A DNA stretch of 64,000 nucleotides from Selaginella tamariscina (lineage: Eukaryota; Streptophyta; Lycopodiopsida; Selaginellales; Selaginellaceae), in the NCBI GenBank assembly GCA_003024785.1, contig PUQB01000065.1, positions 329,050 to 393,049 on the forward strand, read 5' to 3'. Both the position numbers and the translations under genes were made by a program. This document shows positions 36,791-49,893 of this stretch, in pieces. The notes under the pieces were generated by a model. It saw only the letters and a program-made list of their open reading frames with translations. It ran no database searches and had not been told where the DNA came from. Each line of letters starts with the position of its first letter. Position 1 is the stretch's first letter.

Positions 36791-37903
36791 GAATTCTGTG
36801 CAAAATACGCAGGTTAAGATTACCAGAGTGTCTACATTGGAGAAATCTGACTTGTTACAAATGTGAAAGATGTAACAGATGGTGTTTGGTGTATCACTGT
36901 TGATGCTGATTGTTCTCGTGAGGTACGTGTGTGTTTATATATATATATCTGCGTGTGTGTGTCAGAATGATAACTACTTTCAGTTTCACATATATCATAA
37001 GTAAATGTAAGTGAAAACAATTAATCAAAGATAAGTATGTGTGTGTGTGTGTGCGCGTGCGTTTGCGTGTGTGTGAAGACGTGCTTCTATTATAATTAAC
37101 AACGACATACATATATTACATAAACATATAACTGTGTGTGTGTGTGTTCACATGTATCAGAAGTACATGTAAGTGTACATACAAGAAAAATTAATCGGAG
37201 ATAAGAAGGTGTGTGTGTGTAGACATGCTTATATTATAATTAACAGCGACATACTTATACATATATAATATATATATATATATATATCAAAATGTACATA
37301 AACATATATTAAGTGTGTATTACAGTTTATTACACTGGAAAATGCATATACAAAGCTCAGTCAAATGGCTCAAGTTCGTCTTTTGGAGAAAAACAAATAT
37401 AAAGGTCCTGGTTTCGAGTCCTTCCTTCTCTTGAGAAGCAAATTACTCAGTAACATTGAAGGCACGAGCAGATGTACCGTCTGGAAGCCAAAGAGTACCC
37501 CAATATTTTCTATCTGTTAAATTTCACGTCCTAGAGAGTGAAGCTCCACAGCTCTATAACTTAAAACCAGGTGTGTGTGTGCGTGCGTGCGTGGCCTGTA
37601 TAAAAACGAAATAGATTAATATATTTGATATTTATAAAATACTAAAGGTATAACTGGGATATCTCTGTGTGTATATATGTGCCTGTGTACATATAGATTT
37701 GATTTTCTTCAGGTGACAAGGTTGAGCTTGGACCGTTCGATTCAAGTGGCATGGATGTAAGGCCAATTCTGTTCATCAGGGTGATATGTGTTGCCTATAT
37801 AGATCAGAAACCTGGTGATGGTGAGGAGACAGAAGAGAAGAAAGCTCCTGACACTGCTGAACAGAAGCTGATTAAGGAAGTGAACAGTCACAGGAGGTGT
37901 TAA
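36790..37903 (+). CDS. Unrecognised plus-strand gene, exon-like segments
   Basis: Three segments with good splice signals: up to 36922 (TNVKDVTDGVWCITVDADCS, donor GAG|GTACGT); 37326 to about 37571 (acceptor TTACAG; PGFESFLLLRSKLLSNIEG in one frame, SGSQRVPQYFLSVKFHVLES in the next, ending LYNLKPG); and 37713-37903 (acceptor CTTCAG; DKVELGPFDSSGMDVRPILF, then ETEEKKAPDTAEQKL, stop). The P-G junction between segments two and three is in phase. Segment two needs one frame change. I do not recognise the family. The gene diverges from HCS1. Confidence 0.45.
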
Positions 37904-38450
37904 TTTGTGAGAGGATGCAGCGATTGAGGAGAAAGCGAGCCGGTGAAGGAGATTGCTTGCAAGTTCTCTGTACAGGTGATTATTTAATATATATATACAG
38001 ACAGTACGTCAGATATATATATATAGAGAGAGAGAGAAGTGTGTCTGTGTATATATTAAGTGAGAAGCAGCTTGTTTAATTAAACAGTAATTAACAGAAT
38101 ATAATAGTTCATTACGCCAGAATTTTAATATTCATAGATAATTTAATCTCTTGTTCACATCCATATTAACTATTTATAATAGGAACGTCTTTGCATCTTC
38201 ATTAACACTTGTCCAACATAATTCTGTTTGAGTCAAGTTTTCCCACATTGAGAACCGGTCGGGATATATGTGTTTAAATGATGTATGTCACATAAAACTT
38301 CATATAGAACCATTCCCAAATTCGTTTTTCCTTATAATGCCCTTGTCGTTTTCTCCTTATAATGCCCTTGCGTTACTTCTGGGGCTTTATAATTAATAGT
38401 TTCCATGCTTTCGAAACAATGTCTGGAAACGGAGGAACTCAAGTCGAAGT

Positions 38451-41400
38451 CTACCAACTTCCAATAAGGTTCTTTACACTAGACGAAAGAAGAATAGTCT
38501 TTGGCTTTACGTCCCGGTCTTCTCGTATGCACAGAACTACCAATTTCGCGGCTTCGTTCTGGTCAATCTTCCCACCATGGGTAATCATGTGCTCGCGAAG
38601 ATTCTTACGATAGAATTTTAATATAAAGTGCTTTTTGTTCTTGTATGACCTTTTTCCATTTGAATTACACCCTTAGTGCCTTTGAGATTTAGAAAAACTT
38701 TTACCTTGTGAAAACCATTACCAAGTGACTTGTGAATGGTTTTATAATCCAACCATTCATTATTTACTATTCTCTCCACTCTTGCTTTGGATCCTTTGCC
38801 TATAGTAAAGAAGACTCTGTACCTGCTTAAGAGATTTGACATCAACTTACGTGTCTTGTTGCTTTTTAGAGGGTCTTCAAATAAGCTTGTTTTTTCTCTT
38901 CTTTTTCCTTAACTCCATCATTTCTTGCCTAGTTATGCTTCTAACCATCATCACCCTAGTGATAAAATGAAACCTACCCTGAAGGCTAAAAAGGTAAGAG
39001 CAAATGAGCCACTTAGATTCTGCCACGTGGACTATGAGAGTGATCTTAATCTTTTAGCTTGAGTTACCTTTAATCTCTCTCTCTTAACGCCTCCTGTTAA
39101 AGGTTTTGCATAAATATATATATTAACACAACACACAAACACACACACACACCACACACGCAATTAATATGCAATTTCAAATACTTGCCATATGCTCGAG
39201 GATGAAGAAGGATGCACTGAGGCTTGTACACGTACCTTCATTCATGGTTTGTGCAAACTGACCTACAATGAAGACTCCATTACAGTGCGTGTATTCAGTG
39301 AGTTTTAATCCAAACAATGGGTATCTTGCTGCTGGAAATGCATCTGTGTGAGAGACTATATGCCCATAATAGCACACTGTATTTATATATATTATAAATA
39401 CAGTGTGCTATTATGGGCATACAGTCTCTCACATTTATATATAAATATAGTATAAGGGCTTTTGGGCGAGAGAGCTGAGAGCTTATGGGTAGCTGGGAGA
39501 GTGGAGAATGTGGAGAGACTGTCTAGCTCGGGGTGAGCTCTTGCTCTACGGTTGGGTGGTGAGTGAGGCAGCTTACTACTTTTAGGCCTATTATGAGCAT
39601 GACTGTTACATTGGTATTAGAGCCAGGTTAAGGTTGTGTGGTTGCCTTTTTGTGTCACTATGTCAGATTATGAGGGCGATGGTGGGAACTATTATGTTCC
39701 ATCTATGAAGTGGTGGGAGGATGGTTCTTCTTATGAACCACCTTATTTTGGCCAGCAGGAACTGTGTGATGAGTTCTGATTTGTTTACAAGTTGATGGAG
39801 ACTTATGATGCGGAATCAGCTGAACGTATGGCCATTCTCCACCAGAACATGGATTAGTTCAAGTAGCAACTTGATGAGTTTAAAGACCTAGTTCAAACTC
39901 AGTGGAGAAATGAGAAAAAGGGCTCCGAACTTCAATTCTTCGAGAAGAAGACGTTACCCGAGTTCCCTGCCGAGGACAAAGTGAATTCGGCCGAAGCCTT
40001 GTCTTGGCTAGAGAAGGTCGATAACTTTTGGATGTGAGACGCTTTAGCAGCAATGAAGGCAAGCTTCTGGAAGTGTCCTTGGCGTTGAAGGGACAAGCGG
40101 ATCAGTAGTGGAATCGTGTTACCACACACTCACCTAAGCCAATTACCACTTGGGCACGATTCAAAGAGGTATTTAAGGAGGAGTTTGCTACTAGCTATGA
40201 TGTGCAGCAAGCAAGGTTAACTTTGAGAAACTTTGTGCAAGGGAAGTTGTCTTTGGATGTCTACATCAATGAATTGCGAGACCTCTATGCACGAGATCCA
40301 TCGATTCCTCCAGTGATGCAAATTGATTACTTCCTTGATGATTTTAAGAATCTCAATTGAAGTGTCAATTGAGTAATCGAAAGCCTGTTGATTTTGACGA
40401 GATGGTAGCCTATGCCAGGGAGCAGGCAACGCACTTCTTAAGCAGCAAGGTGTATGTTCCTGAATCTTCCAATCAATCTTCGAAGAAGAAGCTCTCTTAT
40501 AAGTCTTATAAGAGGTCGTATTATAAGCCTTATCATTCACGGAAGGAGCATCGAGGCTCACATAGAGAGAGAGAATAAGCACTCTTCAAAACGATGGGAA
40601 GAGCAAAGGAATAAGGGATGTTACATCTATGGTGATCCAAGTCACCATCATGATTGTCCTTAATCGAGGAAAGAGAACGATCGTGGCAAGTCAATGCAAG
40701 AAGTGACAAAAGAAAAGCCAGCTGAAGCAAGCACTTCTACTAAGAAGGTGGCTATCTCGCAGATTGCTAGGGAGTTGAGTTGTGTGGCTGGTAACACCAA
40801 GATACAACAAACAAATGGACAAGTGATTCGTCTTTATGGTTTTGTGGATGACACTCACTTGAGTGTGTTGGTTGATCCAGGGAGCAGAGATGAGTTCATT
40901 TCCAAGGATTTATTGGAGAAGTTGAACATTCCCACTATGGAGGTTCTCCGTATAGCATCAAAGGAGTTGTTACGGAACAACAAACTTGGAACGCAGCTGT
41001 GAATTTTGAGTTTATAGTGGAGGGAACTCCTATTTGCGAGCAATTCTATCTTGTGGAGATGAAATGATATGATGTTATACTTGGTATGACTTGGTTGGAG
41101 AAGTTTAACCCTCAGATTGACTGGAGGACGAAAGAGGCTACTCTTTATGTTGAGGGTCAGAAGATCACTTTTCATGGTGAATCCTATACTCCACCAATAA
41201 AGTTACTTTCTGTTATTGCGATAAAGTCTGCTTGTAAGAGCATGGGAAAGAGAGCTGCAGTTGATGGGGAAAATGAGTACTTTTTGGTTCAGCTAAAAGC
41301 TGCAGACACGGGGTCACCGTTGTTGATTGGTCAACAGTCAATGTTGACTAAGGACACCCGAGATTTTGCAACTAAAGGTAGAATTCAAGGATGTGTTTCT

Positions 41401-44400
41401 CTGATGAATTGCCTAAGGGAGTCCCACATGAACAAGGTGTCCAACACGAGATTGAGTTGGAACCAATATCACGAAGTTCATATCAGTTAAGCTACTTAGA
41501 GGAGCTCGATGTGAAGAAGCAAGTTGAGGCATTACTTGCTCAAGGATTTATTCATCCTAATAAGTTACCATATGGAGCGCCGGTGTTGCTCGTTCATAAG
41601 AAGGACGGGTCAATGCAGATGTGCATTGATTATCGTGCCTTGAACAAGGTGACTGTGAAGAATAAGTTTCCTATGCCTCGAGTTGATGATATCTTTGATA
41701 AACTCACGGGAGCACAATATTTCAGCAAAATCGATTTCAGGAGCGACTATCAATGAGGGAGCAGGATGTTCCGTAGGCTTTTCGGACGAGGCATGGACAT
41801 TTTGAGTTTATTGTTATGCTATTTGGTTTAACTAATGCTCCTGCTACATTTATGAATTTAATGAATTTGATTTTTGCTGAGTATATTGATAAGTTTGTTG
41901 AAGTATTCTTAGATGATATTCTCATCTATAGCAAGACATGGGAGGAGCATGTGCAATAGTTGTGAATGGTTCTGACTGTGTTGAGAATGCATAAGCTTTA
42001 TGCAAAGAAATCTAAATGTGACTTCTTCAAGGAAGAGGTAGAATACCTTGGTCACATTGTTTCAGCACATGGTATTGCTCCTGATCCCAAGAAAGTCGAG
42101 GTTGTGACTAATTGGCCAGCTCCAAAAGATGTTCGAGAGTTGTGAGGTTTCACGAGACTTGCCAATTACTATCAAAGATTTGTGTAGAACTTTTCTCGTA
42201 TTGCACTTCCACTAACAATTTTGTTAAAGAAGGACAAGTTGTTTGTGTGATAGCCAAGGAAGCAGCAGCTTTTGAGAGATTGAAGCAAGTACTTACTTCT
42301 GCTCTTGTGTTGGTTGTCCGCTATAGATGATACACCATTCGAAGTGTACACTAATGCATGCAGGTATGCGATTGGAGCCGTGTTGATGCAAGCTGATCAT
42401 GTTATAGCTTTTGAGAGTCAGAAGTTGAATGATGTGGAGAAGCGTTATTCTACATATATGCAAGTTGTAACTAAAATGGGCATGGCTATAGTCCCATTTC
42501 CTAATAATTAGCAATTTTAGCTATTTAATTAGCATTTTCTAATATTAAAGGAATATTCTTTAGAATATATGTTTGAAAAGAGAATATTCTTTAGAATATT
42601 CTATTTTGTATTCTACCCTTTAATAAATTATAGCATTCATTGAACAAAAATTAATAACATTATAAAAGTAGAATGTATTAAATTATATAATATATTGCCT
42701 AATATAACAATTAAGGAAGAGCATAAGAGGTACATTATATAAATATTGATGTTGTTATTAAAATATTAATATTTAAATATAACATTATTAATTAAAAATT
42801 TGTAGTAGTAATAATATATATATAAAATCCTATAATAATATAGTCAATCTTCCATATCATTTTTTAAATTTATATAGTTAAGTATACAATTTGGTACTAT
42901 TATTAAAGAGTTTATAATAATTATGAATATTAAATATATGATATTTTATAATTTTGTAATTGCTTTAAGCTTCAGAAAACATACATTCCCTTGCAGTTTT
43001 GTTAATCGTGACTTTATCAACGCTTCTTGACATCCACCCATATCGAATGGATTTAACATTTATAAAACATGCTGGGTCTTTTTGATTGGGAGACCATGTT
43101 TTCTCTAGGCATCCATTATATCTTTCGCTCTCCTTCTCGTGTCGCCTTTTTTGTGGTTTGAACCATGCAACCTTAACAATACTATTTTTTGTGATTACTT
43201 CAGGTGTGTCGATAATTTGACCCATCCAAATAGGCTGATTATATGACGCATCTGGAGTAATGAGAACCATCATTAGTTTTTGAAGATCCTTGCAGCAATC
43301 AAAGTATGCTTTAGGTTTTTGGTTCCTTTGTCCAACAAAGTGTGGGGTTTGCACTTCCACATCACTACTGGCTTCTATGTCGTCTGTGCTCAGTGATGTC
43401 ATTTCAATCTCCTCTCGCCACCTTGTTTTAGGCCAGAAAGGGTGTTGCAATTCTGTACTTGTGACAGTAGGCCCTTCCAACTCTCGAACAACAGTCTCCC
43501 AATAGTTGACCACATGCTTATATAGTTCTGAGTAACCAGTTGCCTTATCAGAATTCTTTGGCATCGATTTTTGAACCCATGCCACATATTTTTTGATGCC
43601 ATCAATAATAACCTCTTGTTCCTTGAGCTGGGCACTCAATGGAATAGGGTCTGGTTGTCCTTCTGGGAGAAGTGGCTTTCCATCCTCTCCACTTTTGAAG
43701 AGCATTAAGCCCTCTTTCGGTAACCACTCCTGCTCTGATGGCCGTAACTTGTACTGCATAATAGGTATACCATCTCGTATGGAGAAAAAGAATTGTAGCG
43801 GCACAAGGTGACCAACTAAAGAATCACTCCCTTCTTTTATATACTCCTTGAGAAATTTTTTGAAGTCTGGCACCTCAGTCACAAGCAAAGCACAACTTTT
43901 TTTGGAGATGCAATTTTCAAAAAGATTCATCATATGCGGTAAGGTAAGTGCACTTGTCCTTTTTGTAGAGTTGGAGACCTTGCTGAAGAACGCATCAATA
44001 TCTTCATGAGTGTGACCAACCATAAGGAAACTGAGCGTGATTGTTTCAAACACACCTTTGGCAACAAGCATTGACAAGTATGCTAGCACATATCTAGAAA
44101 ATAAAAGTAAGTATGAGCTTGAGAAACCCTTAAGTAAAATGATTTACCTATTTTTGTTCTCGCCTGCACAATTATCCATCTGTAAAAGCAAATGACGAGG
44201 AAGCTTATTTGATGTTGAGGACACATGTACACTATTTGAGCTAGATCCCTCCACTGAACCTGAACTCTCAACAGGGCCATCTGTTTTTTGTGCAGGTTGC
44301 TGACAATGCCTCTCATATTCCCAAGTAGCCTCAAGTGCAGACGTGTTCATGAGAGCATTATGTAAAGGTTGAAGGTGTTGTTTCTTCACTTTGAGATCAC

Positions 44401-47400
44401 TGATAGGACTTGTCTGTGAGTGGGCTTCAAGGTTTCTGAAACACATGGCTAACGACCCAATAGTGAAATTGGAGTCGCTAGACCAATGTGGAAGTGAAAA
44501 GTGTCCATATGACTCACAACCGTGTCCATGTGTTAGCACACCTGTTAAAGAAATCGGAAGTTTCATGACATTTCCAAGGCACTTTGGTGTTGCAAAGAGC
44601 TTTGGAATGCTGGTCTTTGAATGATCCATCTTGTCATGGATCAAGCACAGGTACTCTGATGGGCGTGACACAGAAAGCATGCGGTGTGCATAGTACTGAG
44701 ACCGGCAAGTTTGTTGTGCAATCATGTGGGCCTCCATCTTCCTTTGAATGGTAGTGATCTCCACCAAGGTTTTTGCACAAGCCTCTGCAGCCTTCAATGA
44801 TGTACAAGTGTCACACTTAGAAAAGCTAGAGTGTTTTGCAATCTCCACATCCTTAAAATGAGTATTCCATATGTTGTTGAAGGTACCAGTGCAGATTGCT
44901 TGGAGCCCCATCAAACTGAGGCACTTGTTCACATGTTCACACAGTTTCAATTGAGTGTAGATTGAAGGTAAAACCTTGAGATTTTCCCTGACCCCTGCAT
45001 TTGTGGTTCGGCATTTGTGAGGCATCCTGTCTGCATTTGCTTCCACAAAAGCCTTGAGTATCTCTATGGCTGCCATGATGTGAGAGCGGGTTTTGACCAA
45101 GCCAGTGTTCCCATGAACTGAGGTTCGCGCTCCATCTAGCCACTCATCCCTCCGACGGTAGAACGTGGTCTTTGGGATCCCGTATATACTGTACCAAGCT
45201 TTGAAGCAGATGGCCACCTTATTAAATACCATGGATGTACTCTGATAACCTGTGTCCGAGGCCATTCCATCAATACACCCAGTTAGTGCAGCATATACAA
45301 ACTCATGCCTTTGCTTTTGGGTGAGCATACGAAAGACATGTCTACATTGGGTAATTTCATTCCGGTCTGCCATCTGACAACACTTCTTCTTGCAACAGTC
45401 AATCGTGGAAATGCTCGTAACACTTTCGGAAGATGTAGGATCCATCTTTACCCTCTTGCTGAAACTTGCAGGGGAAGATCTACAACCCATGAATCGCCTT
45501 TTTCTTACAATAGGACCAATGCAAGGAACCTCTTCAAATATGAGTTGTTCTTCCGGGTTGTTATTATTGAAATCCAACCCAGAATATGTTGAACCATCTT
45601 GCCGTCTTAATTCAGATGTTCGCCACCTCACGAGGGATCCAGGATACAATGTGCCATTAGGTGAAACCTCTGTCACAACTACACCCACGAAGTCGGACCC
45701 TAGTTTCTCTTCTGACACTGCTTCCATTGGATTTATAGCTGTGATGATGCCTCTTCCGACTTCAATCTCACGAAGAAAGAGAATCACCTCATCCATCACA
45801 GCAGGCAAGCCATCATCTGGTAAACTCGTGCTACTATTTGTTTGTGACTCTGCATATTCTGTGTCCAGCCTTGACTTCATCCAAATTCCACAATACAGGA
45901 GAACCCTCCTCAAATTCCATTCCCAGAACCTCAACATGCTTGTAAATGGTGTTCACCCATACGTACACACAAGATCCTTGGGAAATATTGTGACATGATG
46001 CATTATTATCTCGAACTTCCACAGTTCCAGTGCCAACTATCTCGTTGTTCCGAAGAAGACATACTTTATCTCCAGTATTAAACATATTGTCCTGCACATA
46101 AATAATTGTATTATTTATGATATCTGTTTATGCAATATTTTTAAGAAATCTGAATTACGGTTACTTAATAATATGCATATGCAATAATACATAATTATGT
46201 TTAGAGATAATATCTCATGTTTGATTAATACAACTGATGGGCGAATCCCTCCGACGAGGAACGGTCGGCGGGATTAATCCCGCCGCCGACTCAACCCCTT
46301 CGGAGAGAGTCGGCGGGATTAATCCCGCCTTGGACTCCCTCCGACAAGGAAGAGCCGGCGGGATTAATCCCGCCGCCTCTTCCTCCTCGGGGGAGTCCGG
46401 CGGGATTAATCCCGCCGACTCTCTCCGACGAGGAAGGGAGTCCGGCGGGATTAATCCCGCCGACTCATCCTCGCCGGAGAGAGTCGGCGGGATTAATCCC
46501 GCCGGACTCCCTTCCTCGTCGGAGGAAGAGGCGGCGGGATTAATCCCGCCGGCTCTTCCTTGTCGGAGGGAGTCCAAGGCGGGATTAATCCCGCCCACAA
46601 TTCTTACGACGGGGAATGGGTGGCGGGATTAAACCCGCACATAACTCTCTCCAAAACTATGATTTCAAAGAGATCTCGGGATAAATCCTGTCCCCAAATC
46701 TTTAAAACAGGGAAGTGGTGGCGAGATTAATCCCGCCACCCCTTCCCTGCCTCCTAAAATGGTTGGCGGGATTAATCCCGCCGACAACTCTTTCTAATAA
46801 ATTCTGGTAACTCTTCATCAGTTGAGAAGGTTATCGACGGGATTAATCCCGCCACTCTTTTTCAGTGGCGGAGAAGCATTGCCCGGGAGATGGTGGCGGG
46901 ATTAATCCCGCCACTTCTTCAAAGAGGCGAAAAAGAAATGGCCGGATTAATCCCGCCGCCCGGTTAACCTAGAATATTAAGTTAAAAGGATATTTAAACG
47001 TGATAAATCCCTAACGGAATATATTATAATCCTAATGCATTTCTAAACCCCTAAATTGTAATTTTAAGAGAGAATGTAAGAGAGTGAATCTTAATAAGTA
47101 TTTTTAAATTTGTTTATAATACTTACTTGTAAACAGCACTGAAGGCGCCGTGCTTTCCTATAAAGAATAGCACCCAATTTAATCTCGCTCCTGAGATGAT
47201 CACTATGAAGAAAAAAGAAGATCTAAAGAGTGAAAAATACAGAAATGAAGAAACCCTTGCCGGAGAAAGAACCAGATCTGAATTTGAGTGGGAAATTAAA
47301 TGCATTTTCAAATTTACATGTCAGACCGACAATACATATGTCAGAAATTCAAATTTTTTAAAAAGAACAGAAAATAAAATTTAAGATGAGTTGACACAAA

Positions 47401-49709
47401 TATCCGACACTCTGACATATATACTCTCCAGTTCCAATGAGTATTTTAAAATTGCATTTAATGTTATTCAAGTGATTCAAGCTGTTTAATATTACGAAAT
47501 TTTAGACTATATTCTACATTCTTAGTATTCAAGTATATTTATATTATATATATATATAAATATATACTTATACAATAAATAAATTGATATATTATTATGT
47601 ATCATTTAAAATATATTCATAGTCTGTTTATTATTATTATTTTCTTAATTACTCGAGTATTTAGTTTTCATTTCCTAGTATCAATGGGATATTCTTTAAT
47701 ATTTTATTAATATTTGAAGAATATTCTAATATTAAACCTGATTATCATAATTAAATTAGTCTTGTTCTTAATTATTGCAGTAATTATTCTACATTTGTAT
47801 ATATTAATGGGATTTTCTCAATTAATTTGTTATTATTTCAAGAATATTCATGTGTTAAACCTTATTATCAATATTAAATTAATACACACTATGAACATAT
47901 TTTAAATTATACATAATAATACATCATTTTATCTAATATATAGTCATATATAGTTTTAATAATATATATATTAATATCATTTCCTTAATTACTTGAGTAA
48001 TTAATCTTCTTTATATTAATGGGATATTCTTTATTATTTTCTTATTATTCCAAGAATATTCCAATATTAAACATGATTATGATAATTAATTTAGTTAATT
48101 ATTTGAGTACTTAATTTACATTTGTATATATTAATGGGATTTTCTCAATTAATTTCTTATTATTTCAAGAATATTTCAATGTTAAACCTTTTTATCAATA
48201 TTAAATTAATATATATTATTAAAACTATATATGGCTATATATTAGATAAAATCATATATTATTATGTATAATTTAAAATATGTTCCTAGTGTGTTTATTA
48301 ATTTTATTTTCTTAATTATTCGATGTTTGTTTTGCACACATATATAAACACAATCATAAATTTACACACGCATTACAAGAACTTACAAAAACACATATGC
48401 ACACACATGCACAACCCTAAACCAAACTGAAGAAATAGGTTGCTTCTTTATTGAAAACATCATGTTCAACGCATGTATGATATATGTACTCAATCTGTGT
48501 GACTGTATGTAACACATTGAATTTACATGTGTAATATTTATATTAAGCTTGTTGGGAGCAAACCCTAAACCCTAAACCCTAAACCCTAATATGTAACACA
48601 ATGAATTTACTCATGTAATATGTATGTATGTCTGTGTGTATACACGTGTGCATGTATATATGTGTACTCTGTATGTATATATGTGTACTTTCTGTCTTCT
48701 CTCATACATACACACCATGCATGATCCATGTTAATATGTACTGTCTCTCTTCTCTCAAACATACACACCATGCATGATCTATAATATGTACTCGGTCTCT
48801 CTAATATTATGTACTAATATGTATGTATGTCTGTGTGTATAATACACACCATGCATGATCCATTAATATGTACTGTCTCTCTTCTCTCATATACTATGTA
48901 TGTATATCTGTGTATAATATGTGTAAGTATATATGTGTACTAATATATGCAATGTGTACAAAAATAATTTTTCAACACTCTCTCTTCTCTCATACATACA
49001 CACCATGCATGATCCATCCTAAATCCAAAACCCTAAACCCTAAACCCTAAACCCATGTAATATGTGTGTATGTCTGTGTGTATACACGTGTGTATGTATA
49101 TATTATGTGTATTAATATGCAATGTGTATGTATGTATTGATACACATGAAACTTTAACACTCTCATGGACACACACATGTTAAATCCCTGCATGATTTAT
49201 ATTTTTGAGGTGTATGTGATACACCCACCACACGCACGCGCTAATAATATAATGAAAGAATATTCGTTTAGGGCGAATCTATATTTTATTCTTTTTAGGG
49301 TTTAAGTATATTCTCAGAAGGAATATTCTATTAGGGTTGATATATATATTTAATTCCTTTAGGGTTTAGGTATATTCTTAGGGTTTCAAGAGGCGGCGGC
49401 TGTGAAATCGGCGGCGGCGGCTGTGCACACAGGTGAGATCTGTGTGTGTGTGTGTGTATGTATGTATATATGTATAGGAGTGTGCGTATAATTTTATTTA
49501 TTAGTTTTATCTCTCGCACACACACGCACACTCCTGTGTATGTATATGTGTGTGTGGGTGTGTGTTTGTTTATCTGTATGATTTATTTGTTTCGCTCACA
49601 CACGCATACACACGATATACATATACACATATATATATATACCTATATACATATATACATACATATATTATGTGTACCAGTATCTGTAAATTTTTTTTTA
49701 TTGATCTTG

Positions 49710-49764
<55 letters not shown>

Positions 49765-49844
49765 TATATTATATATATATTATGTGTACCAGTATCTGTA
49801 AATTTTTTTTTATTGATCTATCTCTCCCACACACACGCGCACTG

Positions 49845-49893
<49 letters not shown>

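Noticed and set aside
38362-38613. 83-codon plus-strand frame at 38.4 kb
   Set aside because: Antisense of the minus-strand exon with [14 protein letters not shown], which has better coding features.
45390-45998. 202-codon plus-strand frame at 45.4-46.0 kb
   Set aside because: Antisense shadow of the DUF7869-type transposase N-terminus.
46215-46632. Open frames coding GGINPA / AGLIPP repeats as real genes
   Set aside because: They are open on both strands because of the 18-bp period, have no start context, and the same peptides arise in array 2 in unrelated frames.
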